In this document: in pieces, positions 7,225-15,086 of the stretch
How the letters are laid out: each line of letters opens with the position of its first letter
How positions within the stretch are numbered: the stretch's first letter is position 1
From: DATDCY01 sp031406795 [NCBI: Candidatus Rokuibacteriota bacterium]
GTDB lineage: Bacteria; JAUVQV01
Direction of reading: 5' to 3'
Length of the DNA stretch: 27,301 bases
Assembly: GCA_031406795.1 (NCBI GenBank)
Contig: JANOHV010000177.1
Span: 1-27,301, forward strand
The notes under the pieces: generated by a model
The model's database searches: none
What the model was told of the DNA's origin: nothing
What the model saw: the letters and a program-made list of their open reading frames with translations, nothing else
Program-made: the position numbers and the translations under genes

Positions 7225-8396
7225 CGCCCCAAGCCCCCGCCCTCCCCGTCCCCGGAGGCCCGCCCGCCGAGCCGCCAGCGAAAGTATCGCACATATTCCG
7301 CCACTCCCACCCGGTCCCGTCCCGACAGTTCCCGCAGATCCGCCGCGGAGGGCAGGATCGTCTTCGCGACGGCCGCGACCACCCGGCGCGGCGAGTCCAG
7401 GGCCAATCGGTGGACGAGGGCGTGCAGGAACCGGTCGCTCGCGCGTCGCCGACGCCCGGGACGCAGGGCACCGGCCGTGGCCCGCGCCAGCAGGGCCGCC
7501 CGCAGTGAGCGCCTCGATGCGCACCCGGCGCGCTCCGGGGCCCGCGCTCCCCACAGCGCTCCAGCCTGCAGACCGACGATTTCCGCGACCAGCCGCAGCC
7601 CGACCGAAGCGAGCTGCTGTGTAAGGCGGTCCTGCTGCGTCTCCTGCCCCTGACGCTCGAAGGCCCAGACCAGATCGACCAGCGTCCGCAGGTCCATGCA
7701 CCCGTGCAGGTGGTGGTGCATCAGCAGCAGCGTCATGCGCGGTAAGGGCAGCAACCGTCCTCGCAACCCCTCCAACTCGACGCCGGACCAGATCTGATCG
7801 GGTTCGAGGTTGAAGAAACCCGGGATGCTGAAATTCCAGTGGATTTCCACCGGGAGCTGGTGACCGGCACGCCGGTACACCGCATGGTGCAGGCGCCGCA
7901 TCCAGAAGGAGAGTGGACGATCGTTGTCCCGCCGATACCCGGCCGCGGTCAGCGTAGCGTCGGCCGCCGGCACATCCGCCGCGCGCACCAGCAGGTCGAC
8001 GTCGGCGCTGCTCCGGCAGTGGGGCTCGCCGAAGAGTTCCCGGGAAAGCGCCGAGCCTTTGAGGACGACCGACGGGAGGCCGGCCGTCTCCAGCACGGCG
8101 ACGGCATCCCGCTCCTCGCACTCGGAGCAAAGCGCGTGCCGGATGTGTCGCTGTCGCAGCGGCCGCACGGCATTTTCGTACTCTCCGGTCACCAGCCCCG
8201 CGGGGAACAACGCGGTGTGCTCGCGCACCCGGCGATCGAGCAGCAGGAACATCCCGTGCCCGAAAGCCAGGGCCGCCGTCGCCCGCAGCTCCCCGCTCGT
8301 GCAGTCCCCGCACCCGCGCGGGGTTCCCGGCCGGATCAGCTCGAGGAAGAGCCGCTCCGCGCGCCTGGCATCGCCGCGCGCGCGGCTAGGAGCCAT
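7221..8396 (-). CDS. Nucleotidyltransferase-fold protein (NTP_transf_5 type)
   Basis: 391 residues from ATG 8396, preceded by a good GGAGG at 5-base spacing and overlapping the WecG-like stop by 11 bases. The central motif VLKGSALSRELFG...RSSADVDLLV (residues 111-137) matches the 'uncharacterised nucleotidyltransferase' family PF14907. Members of that family share the nucleotidyltransferase core with the D-x-D metal pair (here D132 and D134). The rest is helical with conserved HWNF (about 200) and MHHHLHG (about 245) segments. The substrate is unknown for the family as a whole; members are often encoded in exopolysaccharide clusters. It sits between the two enzymes that begin the repeat unit, so a role in modifying a sugar, lipid carrier or protein of the same pathway is possible but unproven. 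Confidence 0.75.
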   Translation of the reverse strand: MAPSRARGDARRAERLFLELIRPGTPRGCGDCTSGELRATAALAFGHGMFLLLDRRVREHTALFPAGLVTGEYENAVRPLRQRHIRHALCSECEERDAVAVLETAGLPSVVLKGSALSRELFGEPHCRSSADVDLLVRAADVPAADATLTAAGYRRDNDRPLSFWMRRLHHAVYRRAGHQLPVEIHWNFSIPGFFNLEPDQIWSGVELEGLRGRLLPLPRMTLLLMHHHLHGCMDLRTLVDLVWAFERQGQETQQDRLTQQLASVGLRLVAEIVGLQAGALWGARAPERAGCASRRSLRAALLARATAGALRPGRRRRASDRFLHALVHRLALDSPRRVVAAVAKTILPSAADLRELSGRDRVGVAEYVRYFRWRLGGRASGDGEGGGLGR

Positions 8397-9165
8397 CGCG
8401 ACCTCCGCGCGCACTTGCGGAGAGTCGTCGGCGCAGAACCCGCAACAGAAAGAGCGGGTTGGACACCAGGTTCCTGCGCCAGAGCCGCCCCGGCTGGCGC
8501 AGCAGCCGCGGCAGCCACTCGAGCCCATGCTCCAGGAACCAGGGCGGCGAGCGGGGCACGTTCCCGGTGAAAAAGTCGAAAACGGCGCCGACCGGCCCGA
8601 TGAGCTTCGCGTCGAGCTCGCCGCGGTGCGCGAGAATCCACAGCTCCTGCTTGGGCGCGGTCAGCCCGACCCAGAGGACATCCGGGCGGGCGGCATTGAC
8701 CGACGCGACCATGTTCCGGCTTTCCTGCTCGCTGAACACCGCCGCGAATGGCGGGGAATAGCAGCCCGCCACCACGACGTCGGGGTATTCCAGCGCCATT
8801 CGCCGCCGGATGCATTGAAGATTTTCCGGGGTCGAACCGAGAAAGAAACACCGCCGCCCTCCCTCGGCACCAAGGCGCGCGTTGATCGCCCGGAAGAGAT
8901 CCATCCCGGTGATCCGCTGACCGATTGCGCCCCCGAGCAGGCGCGACGCGACCACGATGCCGACCCCATCCGGGACGACGAAGTCGGCTTCGCCGATCGC
9001 GCGCGCGAACGACGGATCGCGTCGCGCCAGCTCGAGCGAATGCGGGTTGGCGCAGACGAAATAGCGGCCGCGCTCACCCGCGGCCATCCAGCCCCGCGCG
9101 CGATCGACCAGGGTGTCGAGGGACTCGGTCGAGACGGAAAACCCGAGGATGCTCTCGTTCCCCAT
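8386..9165 (-). CDS. WecG/TagA/CpsF-family glycosyltransferase (GT26)
   Basis: 259 residues from ATG 9165, five bases after the stop of the preceding GT4 gene. The family signature runs end to end: ANPHSLELARRDPSFARAIGEADFVVPDGVGIV (39-71, including the catalytic Asp of the DG motif), RITGMDLF, a mid-domain FFLGSTPENL, GLTAPKQELWI (167-177), PVGAVFDFFTGNVPRSPPWFLEHGLEWLPRL (191-221) and the basic RRNL...PLFLLRVL tail thought to form the membrane-binding appendage. Known members add ManNAc (TagA) or ManNAcA (WecG) to GlcNAc-PP-undecaprenol. The operon encodes the ManNAc-forming epimerase but no UDP-ManNAc dehydrogenase, which favours ManNAc as donor. It would act at the inner face of the cytoplasmic membrane as the second step of repeat-unit assembly. 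Confidence 0.93.
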   Translation of the reverse strand: MGNESILGFSVSTESLDTLVDRARGWMAAGERGRYFVCANPHSLELARRDPSFARAIGEADFVVPDGVGIVVASRLLGGAIGQRITGMDLFRAINARLGAEGGRRCFFLGSTPENLQCIRRRMALEYPDVVVAGCYSPPFAAVFSEQESRNMVASVNAARPDVLWVGLTAPKQELWILAHRGELDAKLIGPVGAVFDFFTGNVPRSPPWFLEHGLEWLPRLLRQPGRLWRRNLVSNPLFLLRVLRRRLSASARGGRDGS

Positions 9166-9170
9166 GGATT

Positions 9171-10346
9171 TCACGCGGGGGCGCCCGCGCAGACCTGCCG
9201 GTAGATCGTCATCAGCGACTCGAAATTCATCGACGCCGAGTACCGTTCCTCGAACACCGCGCGAGCGGCGCGGCCCATCTCGGCGCACTGCGCCGGATGG
9301 TCCGTCATCCATTCCAGAGCGGCGGCGAGGTCCGCGGGATCCCCGGGCGTGAAGAGCCGGCCGGTCCGCCCGTCCTCCACCAGTTCGGCCATCGCCCCCA
9401 GCCGCGAGGCCAGCACCGGCGTGCCGCACGCAAAGGCCTCGATGATAGCCAGCGGGAAGTTCTCGTAGCAAACGGAAGGTACGACGACGAACAGCGCGCG
9501 CCGCATCGCCTCAAGGCAGTAGGCCCGTTTCCGGGCCCCGGAAACAAGAATCCGCCCACCGCTTTGCGCGGCTTCCCGTTCGACGGCGCCTCGCATCGAC
9601 CCGTCGCCGACGATCTCGAGCCTGAAGTCCCGATGACCGACCAGCGCCGCGGCCTCGAGCAGCACGGCAAGACCCTTCTCCGGCGTCAGTCGCCCCACGA
9701 ACAGCGCCCCGGCCCCGGTGCCCTGTTTCGCCGGCGGAGGGGCGGCGAGAAAATTCGGTTTGACGCTGACGCGCTCGCGGGGCAGCCCGGCGGCAATGAA
9801 GCGTTCTCGGGCGAACCGCGACAACGCGATGAAGCGCGTCACGTCGCGCTGCCAGGTTCCCCGGGCGGCGTGCAGCCACTCGGCAGCCGCCACCGGGAGG
9901 GTTGCCAGACGCGAGCCGCGGAAGCACCCGTGCCGCACGCCGCGCCAGGGGGCTTTCCCGATGCAGTCCTCACAGGGGCACCCGTCGCGCAGCAGCAGCG
10001 CGTTCGCGCAGAACATCCGGAAATTGTGCAGTGTCTGCACGACCGGTACGCCGGCATCGCGGCACGCGGCATAGGCCGCCGGGGATATCCGGTACCAGAT
10101 GTTGTGCACGTGCGCCACGTCCGGCCGCTCGCGGCGCAGCACCGCGGCAATTTCGCGGCGCGCCCGCCGGGACCAGACGGTCTCGATCGCCGCTGCGAGC
10201 GAGCTGCCGATGTCGTCGTTCGTCCTCTCGTAGCGCACGACCTCGACGCCGTTGCGCGCCAACAGATCCGCCTCGGCGTCGCAGACCGCGTCCTCCCCGG
10301 ACGGGGCCGACGAGCGATAGCGGTTGTGGATGACGAGAACCTTCAC
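9171..10346 (-). CDS. GT4 glycosyltransferase with cysteine-rich insert
   Basis: 391 residues from GTG 10346 (MKVLVIHNRYRSSAPSGEDA). It has two Rossmann-like domains of the GT-B fold. The N-terminal domain contains HVHNIWYRISPAAY and a cysteine cluster (C113, C123, C125, C128, C141) in FCANALLLRDGCPCEDC, typical of a GT4 subgroup and possibly metal binding. The C-terminal donor domain has FVGRLTPEKGLAVLLEA (217-233) and the E-x7-E motif ENFPLAIIE (295-303). It begins 22 bases after the acyltransferase stop. It probably adds one sugar to the undecaprenyl-linked repeat unit at the cytoplasmic membrane. Donor and linkage cannot be predicted. Confidence 0.92.
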   Translation of the reverse strand: MKVLVIHNRYRSSAPSGEDAVCDAEADLLARNGVEVVRYERTNDDIGSSLAAAIETVWSRRARREIAAVLRRERPDVAHVHNIWYRISPAAYAACRDAGVPVVQTLHNFRMFCANALLLRDGCPCEDCIGKAPWRGVRHGCFRGSRLATLPVAAAEWLHAARGTWQRDVTRFIALSRFARERFIAAGLPRERVSVKPNFLAAPPPAKQGTGAGALFVGRLTPEKGLAVLLEAAALVGHRDFRLEIVGDGSMRGAVEREAAQSGGRILVSGARKRAYCLEAMRRALFVVVPSVCYENFPLAIIEAFACGTPVLASRLGAMAELVEDGRTGRLFTPGDPADLAAALEWMTDHPAQCAEMGRAARAVFEERYSASMNFESLMTIYRQVCAGAPA

Positions 10347-10368
10347 GCCAGCGCCTCGCGGCTCGCTG

Positions 10369-11430
10369 CTAACCGGTGATCCATGCCGCTCTCGCACCCA
10401 ACCACGCTCCGGCTGCCCACCGGAGCGCCAGCGGCACGCCGAGCGCCACGACCAGCAGGGGAACCTGGGCCAAGAGGGGGTGGTCGGACACCACCGCGCC
10501 GAGAAGGTACTTCGACCACTGCAGCCACGGTTCGTGCAGCAGATAGATCGAGTATGAGCGCACGCCGAGACCCGCGAGCAGGCCCCACCGCAAGCCGAAG
10601 TGCTCCCCGGGAATCGTGTTGACCGCAAGAAACACGAGGACGCCGAGCACCCCCACCGCGTGCCCCGGCAGGATTCTTCCGTAGCCGACGAACCCCGCGA
10701 CCGCAATCGCTGCGACGACCCCGACCACGACCGCCGCCGGCACCCAGCCCGGTGTTGCGGTCGCTGGAGGCCCCGGGCGCGTGCGACGGCGGAAGAAGAC
10801 ACCGAGCAGGAAGAAGACCCCCCACTCGGCGTGGACGGTCCTGCGGAACAGCGCTTCGGCCAGATAGGTCGTCCGCAACCCGAGCGGGTCGTCGGGCAGA
10901 CAGCCGTAGAACCAGAGCCCGCCGGCCCCGGCCAGCGTGAGCGCCGCCCGCACCGGCCTGTCGAGCGTCCAGGCAAGGACGGGGTAGAAGAGATAGAGTT
11001 TGATCAGGACCGACACGAAATAGAACGGGTAGGCGAAGCGTCCGTTCACGATCCCGACCAGGTAATCCGACGCCCGCCACGTCCCTCCGGCCACGCCGAT
11101 CACGAAGAGTATCGTCGCCCACAGCAGATAGGGCGGAACGATCCTCTCGACGCGCCGGGCGAGGTAGCTGCGGTAGTCCGCCCAGGAAACGACGTCCTCC
11201 CGGCCGAGATAGTAGCCTGAGACGAGGAGGAACCAGGGAATCCAGATGTCGAGCGCCGGACGGACCAAGAGGTGCAGCTCCGCGAAGCGGTGCTCCGGGG
11301 GGAAGGCGGACCATTCGGCCGTCGTGTGGGTCACCACGACCGCCAGGATGGCGAGCCCCCGCAGCGCGTCGTTGCCACGATGGCGCCCCGCGCCGGCAGC
11401 GTGGCAGTAGGCCGGCGTCGGTCCCCGCAT
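10369..11430 (-). CDS. Acyltransferase-3 family membrane protein
   Basis: 353 residues from ATG 11430; GTG 11448 is an in-frame alternative. ATG 11430 is preferred because it overlaps the stop of a small upstream ORF as TGATG. The protein has roughly ten hydrophobic helices and the family start motif NDALRGLAILAVVVTHT (20-36), in which the His (H35) matches the conserved catalytic-site His of acyltransferase-3 proteins. IPWFLLVSGYYLGR and the late SYSIYLLHEPWLQW are also typical. Family members such as OafA or the WecH type move acetyl or other acyl groups onto sugars from the cytoplasmic membrane. Here it most likely O-acetylates the exopolysaccharide repeat unit. Confidence 0.88.
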   Translation of the reverse strand: MRGPTPAYCHAAGAGRHRGNDALRGLAILAVVVTHTTAEWSAFPPEHRFAELHLLVRPALDIWIPWFLLVSGYYLGREDVVSWADYRSYLARRVERIVPPYLLWATILFVIGVAGGTWRASDYLVGIVNGRFAYPFYFVSVLIKLYLFYPVLAWTLDRPVRAALTLAGAGGLWFYGCLPDDPLGLRTTYLAEALFRRTVHAEWGVFFLLGVFFRRRTRPGPPATATPGWVPAAVVVGVVAAIAVAGFVGYGRILPGHAVGVLGVLVFLAVNTIPGEHFGLRWGLLAGLGVRSYSIYLLHEPWLQWSKYLLGAVVSDHPLLAQVPLLVVALGVPLALRWAAGAWLGARAAWITG

Positions 11431-11513
11431 CACACCCACGAGCCGCACGCACCGGCCGCCCCCAGCAGATCGGCGCGCTCGACGACGAACGCTATATCGA
11501 TCCTCGCGTTCAC
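11430..11513 (-). CDS. Possible 27-codon micro-ORF between GT4 and acyltransferase genes
   Basis: A GTG at 11513 overlaps the stop of the upstream GT4 gene as GTGA and has a perfect AGGAGG Shine-Dalgarno seven bases before it. The frame (MNARIDIAFVVERADLLGAA...) closes after 27 codons with a TGA whose last two bases begin the acyltransferase ATG (TGATG). It is thus linked at both ends like the real genes of this operon. It may be a translated coupling peptide, or the N-terminal remnant of a deleted glycosyltransferase: IDIAFVVERADLLGAAGA resembles the first beta strand and loop of GT4 enzymes. No function is assigned. Confidence 0.5.
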   Translation of the reverse strand: MNARIDIAFVVERADLLGAAGACGSWV

Positions 11514-12598
11514 GTGAAAACCTCCTGCAGCTGCCGCTGCACTATCCGCTCCCAACGAAAGAGCGGGCGACACTCCCGCGCCCGGCGCGCGATCGCCGGC
11601 AGCTCGGCCCGACGCGCGCCGATGGCGCACATCAGATCGACCAGCTCCGATTCGGTGTCGAAGAAGAAGCCGTTTTCGCCGTGTCTGATGACGTCCTCGG
11701 CAACACCGACCCGGCGGCAGAGCACCAGCCTGCCAAGGAGAAGCGGTTCGACGATGCAATGGCCGAAGGTCTCGACGTTCGTCGCGACCACCGCATACTG
11801 GCAACCCCGGTAGCAGGAGAGGACCTCGCGCGGCGCAAGAAAACCGGGGAACTCCACGTGGTCCCCGAGACCGAGCCGCGCGGCCAGCGCCCGGCAGGCT
11901 TCGAGACGCTCGCCGCGGCCCGGCAGGACGAGGCGCGCATCGGTCTCGCCCGAACGCTCGCGGTAGCTCTTCAACGCCCTGACGAGCAGTTCCTGATTCT
12001 TGCCGCTCCGGAACTCTCCGGCGAAGATGATCCGCGGCGGCGCCTGGAAATCCGGTTCGGGGACATCCTGGTGGATCAGCTCCCCCTCCCCGATCGGGAT
12101 GACGCTGATCCTGTCCGCCACGAATCCGAATCGCCGGGCCACGAAGGTCGACGGAGCGATCACCCGGAACGCGCAGATCCTCAGGAGCGTCGCGATCATC
12201 GCCCGCGCCGCCACGGCACGCACCGGGTGGTTGTGCCGGTAGCCATGGATGGTGTAGACGATCCGCGGCCGCCGCCCTCGCGCCGCGCCGGCGGCGGCCG
12301 TCAGCGCAAGTTGCCAGTTGGTGTGCGTCGAAACGTAGTCGGGCCGGTGCTGCGCGATCACCGCCGCCAGGGCGCGCATGAGCCGGGCGCCCCCGCGGTG
12401 GTCGTCGAGACCCGGGATGGTCAGGTGGACGGCACCGGCGCGACGCAGGCGTTCGGCAAGCCCCGGATACTGCTCCTTCTCCCCGGACACGAACACCCAC
12501 GCGGCGCCGCCGACCGCGAGTGACGCCTCGGCCTGGCTCACGAGCTGCCCGGTGACGCCGATGCGATGTGAAGAGACGAACTGGATGATTTTCTTCAT
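11510..12598 (-). CDS. GT4 glycosyltransferase
   Basis: 362 residues from ATG 12598, which overlaps the preceding stop as ATGA. GT-B fold: an N-terminal acceptor half with SSHRIGVTGQLVSQAEASLAVG near the start and VYTIHGYRHNHPVRA (114-128), then a donor half with IIFAGEFRSGKNQELLVRAL (190-209) and E-x7-E as ETFGHCIVE (276-284). The TGxL start motif and the SGKNQ loop resemble GT4 enzymes of surface polysaccharide clusters. Cytoplasmic, membrane-associated, adding one sugar to the lipid-linked unit; the donor is unknown. A strong Shine-Dalgarno lies within its last codons and serves the micro-ORF that follows. Confidence 0.9.
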   Translation of the reverse strand: MKKIIQFVSSHRIGVTGQLVSQAEASLAVGGAAWVFVSGEKEQYPGLAERLRRAGAVHLTIPGLDDHRGGARLMRALAAVIAQHRPDYVSTHTNWQLALTAAAGAARGRRPRIVYTIHGYRHNHPVRAVAARAMIATLLRICAFRVIAPSTFVARRFGFVADRISVIPIGEGELIHQDVPEPDFQAPPRIIFAGEFRSGKNQELLVRALKSYRERSGETDARLVLPGRGERLEACRALAARLGLGDHVEFPGFLAPREVLSCYRGCQYAVVATNVETFGHCIVEPLLLGRLVLCRRVGVAEDVIRHGENGFFFDTESELVDLMCAIGARRAELPAIARRARECRPLFRWERIVQRQLQEVFT

Positions 12599-13764
12599 TG
12601 CGCACCGCCCGCGAGCCGGTCGAAGAACGACAGGGTGGCGTCGGCCACTCCTTCCCAGCTCAGCCTTGCGCTCGCCGTGAGCGCCGCGTCGCGCATCCGG
12701 TTGCGCAGCTCTGCCGAACGCACGAGATCGAGCAGCCGGGCGGCGATCGCCGCGCCGTCCCGCGGGGGAGACCAGAGGACCCCGAAGGCTTCATAGAATG
12801 CCCGCGCCTCCGCGACCCCCGCGGTGAGGACGGTGGGCAGACCGTGTCCCAGTGCGGCCAATGCGCTCCCGCTGTTCGAACCCACCCCGCCGACGAACGG
12901 ATAGACCGCGGCATCCGCGCAGTGCAGGCAGCGGGAGACCTCCTCGTGCGGCGGATCGCTGACGATGCGCATCCACCCCTCGCGGACGGCGTCGGCGGAG
13001 CTCCGCCGGACCTCCCCCTGATACTTCTCGTTCGTGCCGTCGGCGCGGAAACCGCCAAGCGCCAGCAGGATCAGCGGGGCGCCCGATCGTCGCCGCGCCT
13101 CCGCCACGCCGGCAAGCAGGTATTCGAACCCTTTCACGCGACCGATCCCGCCGAAGAACGCGACGACGAAATCGCCCGGCGCAATCCCCCGCTCGCTCCG
13201 CCAGCGCTCCCGCAGTCCGGCATCGCATGGCACCGGGGTCACGTTGGAGCAGATCTGAATGAACGCCATTCGCCGCTCCCCGAGGCCGCCGTACCGGCGC
13301 AGCGGTTCGCGGTTGTGCTCGTCGACGTACACGACGCCCGAAGATGCCCGCAGCATGGGAATGGTCCGCAGCCGGTAGAGCAGGGACTGCTCCCAGAACC
13401 CGTGCATCGTCGTCACCACGGTGCACCGCGGCACCGCGGCCCGCAGCGCGAGCGGCAGCAGGTTGACCATCAGGTTGCGTCGATACGCCGTGGGGCAGTT
13501 GTACTGGATGTCGACGATCGGCGCGGCCCCGGCGCCGACCCGCCGCACCACCCGGCCGATTTCCGGAATCGTCCAGCGCCGCAGAGCGCGCGTCACGGCC
13601 ACACCGTCCCGCGGCGGCGCATCGCCGCCGGCGTGCTGTGTCGTCAGCACCTCGACCGCGATCCCCCGTGCCGCCAACGCCGCGGCGAGATGCCAGGAAT
13701 AATCGCCGACGCCGGTTGGCCGCGGCGGGTACTCGCCGGTGACGATGACGAACCGCCGGCTCAC
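12595..13764 (-). CDS. GT4-like glycosyltransferase
   Basis: 389 residues if it starts at GTG 13764, which overlaps the polymerase stop as GTGA and begins directly with the first beta strand (MSRRFVIVTGEYPPRPTGVGDY). ATG 13839 would add a 25-residue Arg-rich tail that looks like non-coding shadow. The protein has the GT-B layout: GVGDYSWHLAAALAARG, TTMHGFW and YVDEHNREPL in the N half, FFGGIGRVKGFEYLLAGVAEA and VGGVGSNSGSALAALGHGLPTV in the C half. The usual first Glu of E-x7-E is not seen; this SNSGS-x-LAAL-x-HG version occurs in some GT4 relatives. Donor and acceptor are unknown. It sits immediately after the polymerase gene and before another GT4. Confidence 0.87.
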   Translation of the reverse strand: MSRRFVIVTGEYPPRPTGVGDYSWHLAAALAARGIAVEVLTTQHAGGDAPPRDGVAVTRALRRWTIPEIGRVVRRVGAGAAPIVDIQYNCPTAYRRNLMVNLLPLALRAAVPRCTVVTTMHGFWEQSLLYRLRTIPMLRASSGVVYVDEHNREPLRRYGGLGERRMAFIQICSNVTPVPCDAGLRERWRSERGIAPGDFVVAFFGGIGRVKGFEYLLAGVAEARRRSGAPLILLALGGFRADGTNEKYQGEVRRSSADAVREGWMRIVSDPPHEEVSRCLHCADAAVYPFVGGVGSNSGSALAALGHGLPTVLTAGVAEARAFYEAFGVLWSPPRDGAAIAARLLDLVRSAELRNRMRDAALTASARLSWEGVADATLSFFDRLAGGAQ

Positions 13765-15086
13765 GGCCGTCCGCCGGGCCGTCCGGCGCCCCGGGGGCGC
13801 GGCGCGGCGGGATCGATGTTTGCGGGAGCGCTTCGCCATGTTGTCCGGGAAGGCCGGCCCGATTGCGGAGCCTCGGCCGCCGTCGTGCTCTCCCTCGGCC
13901 CGCCGGCGTACGCCAGCCCGAGAATCGCGAAGTGCAGATTCCCGAAGAACGCCGGGTAGAGAATGATGTTGTCCGTCATCATGAAGATCCCTTGTATGAC
14001 GAACGCCGAGGCGCCCGCCGTGAGCAGGACCTTGCCCTCGAGCGGGGAATGACGCGCGCGCCACAGGGCGTGCGCGATCTGCGCCAGACAGGTCATCGCG
14101 AAGACGATCGTGCCGAACCAGCCGTAGTCGAAGCGCAGACGCAGCCAATCGTTGTGCGGATGCTCCAGGACGCCGCCGGTCAGCTTCCGGACGAACAGTT
14201 CAGACGCGTTCGCGCCGTGGCCCAGCAGCGGTCTGCGAGCGATCTCGAGTTCCATGCTTTGCCAGAGCGCGCTCCGGCCGAACGTCGCCAGGTTGGTATT
14301 GTCGAGCCTGAGGTCTTCGTACGTGCCTTTTCCGGAGTAGAACATCTTCCGCTGCACCCGCCCCGACGAAAAGACCGCGGCGCCGACAGCCGCGACGAGC
14401 ACGGCCAGGACGACCCTCTTCGCGAACCGCAGCGGCGCCAAAGTCAGCGGAAACGACAATCCGGTCGCCACGATGCCGGTCCGCGTGACACCGATGATCG
14501 GAACCGCGAGCAGGGCGCACCACCACGCCAAAGCCGCTCGGTCGCCATAGACCCAGGCGGCGACGAAGACGCACGCCAGCAAAGCACCCGTCATGACCGG
14601 CGCGGCGAGGTTCGAGGTCGCGGGCAGATCGCCCGTCAGTAGAAGACCGGTCCGCGCGCCGACCAGGAGCAGCAGACCGGCCGTCAGCAGTCGACAAAGA
14701 CGCATGAAGGCCGCGATTTCGGCCTTTCCCGCCGCGTACTTGGAGATTGCGAGTCCCACCACCAGCGGGCAGAGCATGATCAGGCAACGTTGGAACGCGT
14801 GAGCGAACGGCGCCGCCAGCAGCCAGCCGAGAACCGTGAGCGCCCAGGGAACCCAGAGCAGGATCGGGAAGCCGACACGGCCGCGTTTCATGAGCAGGGC
14901 GAACCCCGCGACGAGCAGGGGGATCACCCAGCCGTACCCGCTCAGGCTGAAGCCGAAGACCTGCCCGCCGACGCAGGCAACAAGCACCGAGCCGGCTACG
15001 ACCAGGACGGGCGTCGGCAAGCGCGAAAAACCCCACCCTTCCCCGGAACCCGGTACCGCTGGCGGATCGAGATTTCGCTCACGCAT
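13761..15086 (-). CDS. Wzy/WaaL-type O-antigen polymerase or ligase
   Basis: 441 residues from ATG 15086, overlapping the upstream GT4 stop by 8 bases. About ten to eleven hydrophobic helices flank a large periplasmic loop at roughly 240-315. The loop and its borders carry the Wzy_C hallmarks: GVTRTG (199-204), FGRSALWQSMELEIARRPLLGHG (269-291) and the HPHNDWL motif (309-315), whose His is essential in WaaL-type enzymes. Because the cluster also has a flippase and a co-polymerase and no lipid-A core genes, the likely job is Wzy-type polymerisation of repeat units in the periplasm rather than ligation to lipid A. The Pro/Ala/Arg-rich last 40 residues are probably disordered. Confidence 0.88.
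   Translation of the reverse strand: MRERNLDPPAVPGSGEGWGFSRLPTPVLVVAGSVLVACVGGQVFGFSLSGYGWVIPLLVAGFALLMKRGRVGFPILLWVPWALTVLGWLLAAPFAHAFQRCLIMLCPLVVGLAISKYAAGKAEIAAFMRLCRLLTAGLLLLVGARTGLLLTGDLPATSNLAAPVMTGALLACVFVAAWVYGDRAALAWWCALLAVPIIGVTRTGIVATGLSFPLTLAPLRFAKRVVLAVLVAAVGAAVFSSGRVQRKMFYSGKGTYEDLRLDNTNLATFGRSALWQSMELEIARRPLLGHGANASELFVRKLTGGVLEHPHNDWLRLRFDYGWFGTIVFAMTCLAQIAHALWRARHSPLEGKVLLTAGASAFVIQGIFMMTDNIILYPAFFGNLHFAILGLAYAGGPRESTTAAEAPQSGRPSRTTWRSAPANIDPAAPRPRGAGRPGGRP

Noticed and set aside
7225-8313. Apparent 363-residue N-terminal extension of the WecA-like frame
   Set aside because: The extension is low-complexity Arg/Gly/Ala sequence overlapping the nucleotidyltransferase gene in another frame; ATG 7224 starts the membrane enzyme cleanly with an ATGA overlap.
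10347-10976. Upstream extension of the GT4 frame that starts at 10346
   Set aside because: It overlaps the acyltransferase in another frame and has shadow composition; the GT-B fold begins exactly at GTG 10346.
13765-13839. ATG 13839 as start of the GT4 gene
   Set aside because: The added 25 residues are almost all Arg, Ser, Ala and Pro and overlap the polymerase 3' end; GTG 13764 gives the usual first beta strand and a GTGA junction.
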